DNA from: Planctomycetaceae bacterium
GTDB taxonomy: Bacteria > Planctomycetota > Phycisphaerae > Phycisphaerales > UBA1924
Length of the DNA: 64,000 bases
Direction: 5' to 3'
Assembly: GCA_021294835.1 (NCBI GenBank)
Contig: JAJTDF010000011.1
Location: 1-64,000 of the forward strand
Under the pieces are notes generated by a model. That model had not been told where the DNA came from. It saw nothing but the letters and a program-made list of their open reading frames with translations, and ran no database searches. The position numbers were made by a program, and so were the translations under genes. Shown here piece by piece: positions 57,372-64,000 of this stretch. The first letter of the stretch is position 1. Every line of letters begins with the position of its first letter.

Positions 57372-58226
57372 GTGCGTTTCCTCTTCCTCGGCACCGGAAC
57401 CTCTGCGGGCGTGCCCGCCATCGCGTGCGACTGCACGGTGTGCACCTCCTCCGACCCGCGCGACACCCGCCTGCGCTCCGGCGGCGCCGTGCTGTTCACC
57501 GACGCCTCCGGGCACGAACGCTGCGTGCTGATCGACGCGACGCCCGACCTGCGCCAGCAGGCCCTTCGCGCCGGGCTGCGCCGCTGCGACGCCATCCTGT
57601 TCACCCACAACCACGTCGATCACACCTTCGGCCTGGACGAGGTTCGCCGCTTCAACATCGTTCAGCGGGCTCCGGTGCAGGTGTTCGCCGAACACCACAC
57701 CATGGAGCACCTCCGCCGCGTCTACCAGCACATCTTCCAGAGCGAGCACAACGTCAACGACTCGTTCGTCGCCAGCCTGCTGCCGCACGCGGTGTTCCCG
57801 GACGTGCACATCGACCTGTTCGGGCTGAAGGTCACGCCGGTGCGGCTGCTGCATGGCCGGCTGCCCATCCTGGGCTTCCGCTTTGACCTCTCGCCGGCCC
57901 TGGCCCGGGCCAACCCGCAGGCGGCCGAGGTCTTCCCGCTGGCCTACTGCACCGACGTCTCGGCCGTTCCGCCCGAGGGCGAGCGGCACCTGCACGGCCT
58001 GGGCACGCTGGTGCTCGATGCCCTCCGCCACCGGCCCCACCCCACGCACCTGACCCTGGGCCAGGCCGTCACCATCGCCGAACGCCTGCACCCCCGCCCG
58101 CGGCAGACCTTCTTCACCCACATCGCCCACGACCTGCCCCACGCCGAGACCTGCGCCACCCTGCCGGCGGGCATGGCCCTGGCCCACGACGGCCTGGAAC
58201 TCGGGGCCGACCCCGACGAATCCTGA
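57372..58226 (+). CDS. MBL-fold metallohydrolase (PhnP-like), GTG start
   Basis: RFLFLGTGTSAGVPAIACDCTVC, AILFTHNHVDHTFGLDEVRRFN. Confidence 0.9.
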   Translation: MRFLFLGTGTSAGVPAIACDCTVCTSSDPRDTRLRSGGAVLFTDASGHERCVLIDATPDLRQQALRAGLRRCDAILFTHNHVDHTFGLDEVRRFNIVQRAPVQVFAEHHTMEHLRRVYQHIFQSEHNVNDSFVASLLPHAVFPDVHIDLFGLKVTPVRLLHGRLPILGFRFDLSPALARANPQAAEVFPLAYCTDVSAVPPEGERHLHGLGTLVLDALRHRPHPTHLTLGQAVTIAERLHPRPRQTFFTHIAHDLPHAETCATLPAGMALAHDGLELGADPDES

Positions 58227-58348
58227 CTCCGCCCGAACATCCGGCGATTTGGTGTGCCGACCCCACGCCCGAACCCGGTCCGGAACAACCGAAGATCGCC
58301 CCCGCCGGGCAAGCCCCGCTATCATCGCCGCTCACCCGCGAACACCCC

Positions 58349-58435
58349 GGAGAGGTGCCAGAGCGGTTGAATGGGCTGGTCTCGAAAACCAGTATGGCCT
58401 TCGGGTCATCGGGAGTTCGAATCTCCCCCTCTCCG
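58349..58435 (+). tRNA. tRNA-Ser (anticodon CGA)
   Basis: GGAGAGG/CCTCTCC acceptor, CTGGT-CTCGAAA-ACCAG anticodon arm, long variable arm, GTTCGAATC T-loop; CCA not encoded. Confidence 0.95.
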
Positions 58436-58441
58436 CTTGCA

Positions 58442-58481
58442 CGGGAGACCTGGGCTTGCCCCGGTCTCCCGGTTGCGTTTT
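58442..58481 (+). terminator. Intrinsic terminator after tRNA-Ser
   Basis: CGGGAGACC...GGTCTCCCG then GTTGCGTTTT. Confidence 0.8.
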
Positions 58482-58509
58482 GGACCGACCGGCGGCCTGC
58501 CGCGGCACG

Positions 58510-58830
58510 TCACAGGTTCAACTTCAGCCCCACCACTCCCGCCAGGATCAGACCCACGCACACCAGTTTGGCGGTGCTCACCGTCTCGCCGAACAGGGCG
58601 GCCCCCAGCACCAGCGCGCCCACGCCGCCAAGGCCCGTCCAGATCGGGTACGCCGTGGAGATGGGGATCGACAGCGTCGCGCGGCTGAGCATGTACATGC
58701 CGAAGGCGGCGGCAAGCACCACGCCGATCGACGGCCCCGGCAGGCTGAAGCCGGCGCTCCGCTTAATGAAGTAGATCATCGCCACTTCGGCAATCACTGC
58801 CGCGAGCAGGCACAGCCAGGCCATCAGCAT
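58510..58830 (-). CDS. Small multidrug resistance (SMR/EmrE) family transporter
   Basis: 106 aa, four TM, AVIAEVAM conserved Glu, STAYPIWTGLGGVGALVLGAALFGE. Confidence 0.92.
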   Translation of the reverse strand: MLMAWLCLLAAVIAEVAMIYFIKRSAGFSLPGPSIGVVLAAAFGMYMLSRATLSIPISTAYPIWTGLGGVGALVLGAALFGETVSTAKLVCVGLILAGVVGLKLNL

Positions 58831-58875
58831 CGCAAATCTCCCGGCCCCGCCCCTGTGCGTTCCCCGTTGCCTTAC

Positions 58876-59946
58876 TCAGCCGATCGTCCGGTGAACGAAG
58901 TCCGCCTTCATCGCCTTCTTGGCCAGCGTCAGCGTCTCCTCGGCCACCACGTTGGCCCGCTTGACGCCCTGGGCGATGACCTCCATCACCCGCTGGTCGC
59001 CGGCGGGGCCGTCCAGCGTTGCCCGCCGCGCCCGCATGGGCTCCAGCAGCCGGTTGATGGCCTCGCCCAGTTCCGCCTTGACGTGCCCGTCGCCCAGGTT
59101 GTCGCCGGCGACGTACCGCCGCTTGATCTCGGCGGCGCGGGCCGGGTCGCCGCCGGCGATGAACGCGTCGACGTACTGCATCAACACGTTGTTGCCGTCG
59201 CCCGGCTCGTTGGGGCTCTGCCGCCCGGTGGTGATCTTGTTGAGCTTCTTCTGCACGTCCTTGGCCGAGTCGTACAGGAAGATGGCGTTGCCCAGCGACT
59301 TGCTCATCTTGTTGGTGCCGTCGATCCCCGCCAGCCGGGCCACCCGGCCCACCTTGGCGGCCGGAATCGGGAACAGCCCGCCCGCCTGCACGTGCTCGGC
59401 CGCGGGCACGCGGTTGCCCACTCCGCAGTACTGCTGGTTGAACTTCAGGGCCACGTCGCGGCACATCTCGATGTGCGCCTCCTGGTCCTCGCCCACCGGC
59501 ACCAGTTCCGGCCGGAAGGCCAGGATGTCGGCGCACTGGCCCACGGCGTACATCGGGAAGCCGAACGGGTAGCTGTCGCCCAGGCCCTTGGTCTCGATCT
59601 CGGTCTTGAGCGTGGGGTTGCGCATCACCTTGTTGAAAGGGATGAGCATGGCGAAGAAGAAGGTCAGTTCGGCGATCGCCGGAATCTCGCTCTGGAGCAC
59701 GAAGGTGGAGCGGTCCGGATCAAGCCCCACGGCCAGCCAGTCCTTGATGATGCCGATGGTGTTGGCCCGGATCTGCTCGGGCTTGTCGGCCATGGTGGTG
59801 AAGGCGTGCACGTTGGCGATCAGGAAGTAGCTGTCGTACTGCTCCTGAAGGGCCAGCCGGTTCTCCAGCGAGCCGACATAGTGGCCCAGGTGCAGGCCGG
59901 TGGAAGTCGGGGTGTCGCCGGTGAGGATGCGGGGCTTGGCGGTCAT
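58876..59946 (-). CDS. trpS: Tryptophan-tRNA ligase
   Basis: PTSTGLHLGHYVGSL (HIGH), GTNKMSKSLGNAI (KMSKS). Confidence 0.95.
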   Translation of the reverse strand: MTAKPRILTGDTPTSTGLHLGHYVGSLENRLALQEQYDSYFLIANVHAFTTMADKPEQIRANTIGIIKDWLAVGLDPDRSTFVLQSEIPAIAELTFFFAMLIPFNKVMRNPTLKTEIETKGLGDSYPFGFPMYAVGQCADILAFRPELVPVGEDQEAHIEMCRDVALKFNQQYCGVGNRVPAAEHVQAGGLFPIPAAKVGRVARLAGIDGTNKMSKSLGNAIFLYDSAKDVQKKLNKITTGRQSPNEPGDGNNVLMQYVDAFIAGGDPARAAEIKRRYVAGDNLGDGHVKAELGEAINRLLEPMRARRATLDGPAGDQRVMEVIAQGVKRANVVAEETLTLAKKAMKADFVHRTIG

Positions 59947-59987
59947 GGGAGCGGCATTGTTGCCGGGCGGGGCGTGTGCCGCCGGGC

Positions 59988-61037
59988 TTACCGCCAGGCC
60001 GGCTGGGGCTCGCCGGCGAACAGCGAGCGGATCCACTCCACGTCCGCAGCGCTCAGGGCGGTGTCGCGGGCGGCCTGCACGTTGCAGCGGGCCTGCGGTG
60101 CGTTGCGGAAGCCGGGAATGGCCGAGCAGACGTTGCGATGGGCCAGCACCCAGCGGCTGGCCAGCGAGGAGAGGGCGGCGGTCAGGGCTTCGCCCTTGAG
60201 GTCGGTCAGCCCGAACCGCTGCTTGATCTGCCCGATCTTCTGGCGGATGCCGCGGAGCGTGTCGGGGGCGAAGTCCTGCCGGTTGTTGCGGTAGTCGCCC
60301 TCGTCAAAGCGGGGCGGGTTGTCGGGGTCGAATTTGTCCAGCAGGATGCCCTGATCCAGCGGCCCGAAGGCCACGTAGGTGCAGCCGTGCTGGTCCATGA
60401 GCTTCTGCAGCGGGCTGCCGGGGCGGATGAACGGGTCGTACCGCATGTTGGCCTTGTTCTGCAGCACGTCGGGCTTGAGCACCGGGATGGCCCGGGCGAA
60501 GTCCTCTTCGCTGTAAGCGGACTGGCCGATGGCGCGGATCTTGCCCTCCTTGCGGAGCGCGTGCATGGTCTCGGCGGCCTCGGGGAGGTAGTCGCGCGTG
60601 GCGCCGGCGTAGTCAGGGCCGACGTACGAGCCGTGGTGGCAGTAGAAGATGTCGATCACGTCGGTGCCCAGGTTGCGCAGCGACTGCTCGCACTGGTTGC
60701 GAATGTGCCGCGCGTCGTACGCGTGCGGGGCGGTGCCCCGGTGGTGCCCCACCTTGGTGGCGATGACCTGCGTGCGACGATCGACCCCCAGTTTGCGGAA
60801 GCACTGGGCCAGCAGCCGCTCGGCCCGGCCGTTGCCGTACACATCGGCGTTGTCCCAGTGGTTCACGCCGGCATCCAGGCCGGCCTTGATGCCCGCCAGC
60901 ACCTCGTCCTCGTTCACCTCGGCCCAGCCGATGGGCTGGCCGTTGGCCGGGGAGAAGTTGGGGCCGCCCATGGTCCAGCAGCCGAAGCCGATGACCGACA
61001 CCTTGATGCCCGAGGCTCCGACCGGCCGCATCTCCAT
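59988..61037 (-). CDS. Aldo/keto reductase
   Basis: VSVIGFGCWTMGG...GVNHWDNADVYGNGRAERLL...IRAIGQSAYSEEDF. Confidence 0.92.
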   Translation of the reverse strand: MEMRPVGASGIKVSVIGFGCWTMGGPNFSPANGQPIGWAEVNEDEVLAGIKAGLDAGVNHWDNADVYGNGRAERLLAQCFRKLGVDRRTQVIATKVGHHRGTAPHAYDARHIRNQCEQSLRNLGTDVIDIFYCHHGSYVGPDYAGATRDYLPEAAETMHALRKEGKIRAIGQSAYSEEDFARAIPVLKPDVLQNKANMRYDPFIRPGSPLQKLMDQHGCTYVAFGPLDQGILLDKFDPDNPPRFDEGDYRNNRQDFAPDTLRGIRQKIGQIKQRFGLTDLKGEALTAALSSLASRWVLAHRNVCSAIPGFRNAPQARCNVQAARDTALSAADVEWIRSLFAGEPQPAWR

Positions 61038-61080
61038 CGCAGGCTCCCTGGCTCACGCCTTCTTGCCGCCGGGCGACGGC

Positions 61081-63138
61081 TCACCGCGCCCGACCGGTCA
61101 CCCGCACCACCACCAGCGTCACATCGTCGATGGCCATCTGCACGCCGCAGTGCTGCCGCAGCGTCCACATGAGGTGCTCGGTGATCCGTCCCGCCGAGGC
61201 GGCCGGCTCCTGGGCGAGCAGGTCGCACACCGTGTCGCGGATGCGGGAGCGGCCGAACTTCTGGCCGTCGAAGTTCACCGCGTCGCTCAGGCCGTCGGTG
61301 TGGGCGATCAGCACGTCGCCCGTCTGCAGCTGATACACCGCGTCTTCGTAGGTCTGTTCGGCGTCCACGCCGGCGACCATGCCCGGCACGCCCAGCTCCA
61401 GGACCTCCATGCCGTTCCGCCCGCCGGGGCGCAGCAGCATCGCCGGGTCATGCCCGGCCGAGCAGCAGGTCAGCACCAGCGTCTCGGGGTCGATCGTCCC
61501 CACCCACAAGGTCACAAACTCGCTCTCCAGCGTGTCGCGAACCGTTGCCTTGTTGACCTTGCTCACCAGTTCGGCGATCGACGATGAACTGCTGGAGTAC
61601 GCCCGCAGGCTGGCACGCACGGCGGACATGATCAGGGCGGCGGGCACGCCCTTGCCCACCACGTCGCCCACCGTCAGGCCCAGCAGGCCCGAGACGACAT
61701 CAAGGTCGTAAAAGTCGCCGCCGAGCTGGAAACTCGGGGCGTATCGCGCTGCGATCTCCAGCCCGTCCACCGAGGGGATGGACCGGGGCAGCATCCGCCG
61801 CTGCACGTCGGCCGCCAGCCGCATCTGCCGCTGGAGCTGCTGGTCCTGCTCGCGCAACTGACGCAGGCGGGCGTGGGCGAGGACCATGGCGACGTGGTCG
61901 GCGATCGCCCGCAGCAGCTCGCACTGCTGGTCGCTGAACTTGCGGGGCACGCGGCTGTACAGCCGTATCAACCCCCCGGCCCGCCCCTGATAGAGCAGCC
62001 CGGCGACGATCATGCCGTGAAGGCCCTCAGCCCTGGCGCGCTGCGGCTCGGCGATCCGCGGGTCGCTCTGCAGGTCGGGCACCTGCACGATCTCCCCACA
62101 CAAGGCCCGCGACCGCAGTTCGCCGTCCACGCTGATCGGCGTTGCCGTCGACAGCCACTGCTCGCTGAGCCCGCGGCTGACGCGGTGCACCAGCGGCCCC
62201 TGCGGGTTGCCCGGGTCGTCCAGCACGCTGATCGAGCCGGCATCGGCCCGGAGCACGCTCAGCGCCAGTTCCAACGCCGCCTCCAGCACCGCGTCCGGCT
62301 CAGTCGCCCGCACCAGCAGACTGCTGAGGCGGAACAGGGCGTCCAGTTCGTGCACGCGCTTGCTCAGGTCCACCTGGCCCTGGCAGCTCTCGGCGGCGCT
62401 CCCGGCCATGATGGTCACGGCACGCTCCAGGGCGCGACGCTCGGCGGGGTCGTCACGACCCCAGTCCGCCGGCATCACGATCGAGCCGATGTCCCCCACG
62501 GTCGTCTTCAGCGGGGCCACGAACAGGTCCAGCCGGCCCTGGATGGACCGGCCCACCAGCGAGAACGCCCGGGCGGCGCCCGCGTCGGCGTCGATAATCG
62601 TCCACAGGCTGCCGGTGGAGCCGTCGGTGGGCACGATGACTCGGCCGTCGACGTCGCGCAGCCAGATCGGTACGCCCGTCAGACGCGTCATTTCATCGCA
62701 CATCCGAGCGATCGAGCCGTCGGTCAGGAACGCCGTGATCGACACCCGACCCACCCCGCTCTCATTCACATCGCCGGCCAGCTCCAGCGGAATCCCCACC
62801 AGCGGGCCACGCCCCGCTCCGCCCGCCGCCCGGCCAGCCCCGCCTGCGGTCAACCCGTCCGCCCCAGCTTCACGTGCCCCGCCGAGACCATGGGCCAGAC
62901 GAACCACCCGCTCCGCCGGCGAACCCGAGATGGGGGGCTTGCTCTCCAAGAGCGAATGATCAGCACCCTGGGGCGCCTCCGCCGCCACATCGCCCGAGTT
63001 GTTTGCCGTCTCGTCCACCATGAATTCCCGCAGCGACCGCTCGGGCGGGGCCATGCCCGTCACGCCGCCCGAGATCCCAAACTCGTCTGCATTGCGGGCT
63101 CCGCCTGAGCCCATCCGACCAGCCACTGGTTCAACCAT
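61081..63138 (-). CDS. GAF-domain SpoIIE/RsbU-type PP2C phosphatase
   Basis: GAF-like region then AADVQRRMLPRSIPSVDGLEIAARYAPSFQLGGDFYDLD, GDVVGKGVPAALIMS, SAGHDPAMLLRP, HTDGLSDAVN. Confidence 0.9.
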   Translation of the reverse strand: MVEPVAGRMGSGGARNADEFGISGGVTGMAPPERSLREFMVDETANNSGDVAAEAPQGADHSLLESKPPISGSPAERVVRLAHGLGGAREAGADGLTAGGAGRAAGGAGRGPLVGIPLELAGDVNESGVGRVSITAFLTDGSIARMCDEMTRLTGVPIWLRDVDGRVIVPTDGSTGSLWTIIDADAGAARAFSLVGRSIQGRLDLFVAPLKTTVGDIGSIVMPADWGRDDPAERRALERAVTIMAGSAAESCQGQVDLSKRVHELDALFRLSSLLVRATEPDAVLEAALELALSVLRADAGSISVLDDPGNPQGPLVHRVSRGLSEQWLSTATPISVDGELRSRALCGEIVQVPDLQSDPRIAEPQRARAEGLHGMIVAGLLYQGRAGGLIRLYSRVPRKFSDQQCELLRAIADHVAMVLAHARLRQLREQDQQLQRQMRLAADVQRRMLPRSIPSVDGLEIAARYAPSFQLGGDFYDLDVVSGLLGLTVGDVVGKGVPAALIMSAVRASLRAYSSSSSSIAELVSKVNKATVRDTLESEFVTLWVGTIDPETLVLTCCSAGHDPAMLLRPGGRNGMEVLELGVPGMVAGVDAEQTYEDAVYQLQTGDVLIAHTDGLSDAVNFDGQKFGRSRIRDTVCDLLAQEPAASAGRITEHLMWTLRQHCGVQMAIDDVTLVVVRVTGRAR

Positions 63139-63301
63139 ACGCTCTCCCCCAAACACATTCCGCACAAGACTTCTGGGCAATCCATTGCCGCCAGCCTCAC
63201 GCCGTTGCCTTCAAGGGTACGCCCCACCCCTCCTGCCAGGCTGGCAGACGGCTATTCGGAACACGATCCCAGCAGATTCGCCACAAATCACCCACAGAAA
63301 G

Positions 63302-63327
63302 AAAAACACCCCGCATAGGCGGGGTGT
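63302..63327 (-). terminator. Intrinsic terminator of rpsI operon
   Basis: Minus: ACACCCCGC CTAT GCGGGGTGT TTTTC. Confidence 0.92.
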
Positions 63328-63395
63328 GGGTGAGCAAGGCATTGGTCGAGTGGAATGGGCCGCTTTCGGGTGACCCAGCCACCCGCCAGAGCCAA

Positions 63396-63929
63396 TCAGC
63401 GCTTGCTGAACTGGAAGCGACGACGGGCACCGGCCTGGCCGTACTTCTTGCGTTCCACGTCACGCGAGTCGCGGGTGAGCATGCCCTGGGCACGCAACGC
63501 CGCCTCGGTCGCCGGGTCGTAGTCCTTCAGGGCACGGGCGATGCCGAGCTTGATGGCGCCGGCCTGACCCATGAAGCCGCCGCCGTCAACACGCACGACC
63601 ACCTCGATCTTGCCCGAGGTGCCGGTGACCTTCAGCGGGGCCATCGCATCAGCGCGGTCACGCTCCTCGGCGAAGTACTCGGTGACGGTCTTGGACTTCT
63701 TGTTGGTGATCTGGATGGTCACCTTGGCGTCGGCCTCGTTCTTGGCCGGGCGAAGGCGAACGCGGGCCACCGCCGTCTTGCGACGACCGACGCCCCACCA
63801 CCAGCCGGCCTTGGCCGGCTTGGGAGCACGAACGGGCTTCTCAGCGATGACGGCCGCGGCGGGCGCCGGGGTGGCCGACAGGCCGGGGATCATGGGGACG
63901 GTGGAGGCGGGCTTGGCGGTCTCAGCCAT
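63396..63929 (-). CDS. rpsI: 30S ribosomal protein S9 with Ala/Pro/Lys-rich N-term extension
   Basis: GVGRRKTAVARVRLRP, GGGFMGQAGAIKLGIARAL, LTRDSRDVERKKYGQAGARRRFQFSKR. Confidence 0.95.
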   Translation of the reverse strand: MAETAKPASTVPMIPGLSATPAPAAAVIAEKPVRAPKPAKAGWWWGVGRRKTAVARVRLRPAKNEADAKVTIQITNKKSKTVTEYFAEERDRADAMAPLKVTGTSGKIEVVVRVDGGGFMGQAGAIKLGIARALKDYDPATEAALRAQGMLTRDSRDVERKKYGQAGARRRFQFSKR

Positions 63930-64000
63930 GGTTGGTTCTCTGCAGAGGTCGGACAGGGTCGAGTGCGGTTCCCCCCGGGGGTCACTACGCCGGACAGGTC

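Noticed and set aside
53583-58325. 1580-aa minus-strand ORF, the longest in the track
   Set aside because: Antisense shadow of metH and the MBL gene; Gly/Arg/His/Val/Gln-rich with no domain, while the plus strand encodes clear MetH.
1-64000. CRISPR arrays, prophage, defence islands, biosynthetic clusters
   Set aside because: No spaced direct-repeat arrays, phage structural genes, cas/restriction cassettes or NRPS/PKS genes; the lone Uma2 protein is not a defence system by itself.

Overview
High-GC, gene-dense bacterial chromosome segment. The gene set (GC-type dockerin protein, CPxCxYD zinc-ribbon membrane proteins, degenerate Sig-70_X6-type sigma factor, DUF3553) suggests a planctomycete, probably Phycisphaerae-like; this is inference. 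I support about 47 protein genes, one tRNA-Ser(CGA), one RNase P RNA (minus strand, missed by the ORF track) and several intrinsic terminators. Recognisable genes include hrpA, queE, queC, scpB, pheT, ilvE, argS, prfA, a phenylalanine-4-hydroxylase, pdeM, mutM, gatB, gatA, rpoZ, a CoaC-like flavoprotein, an MCE/MlaF pair, a Ser/Thr kinase, three glycosyltransferases, metH, trpS, a SpoIIE-type phosphatase and rpsI. Many very long ORFs in the track are antisense shadows of real genes in GC-rich DNA. The most interesting observations are: (1) a recurrent TANNNT (-10-like) box 5-13 nt upstream of about 15 start codons, suggesting widespread leaderless transcripts; (2) a PilZ-receiver-HPt fusion that has lost both phosphorelay residues, downstream of an intact Ser/Thr kinase; (3) three glycosyltransferases sharing a C-terminal Rossmann-like domain; (4) a histone-H1-like Lys/Ala/Pro tail on IlvE; (5) a decayed ECF sigma factor fused in frame to a BtuF-like lipoprotein; (6) TGAC-N10/11-GTCA dyad repeats at the left edge. 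No CRISPR array, prophage or complete mobile element was seen.
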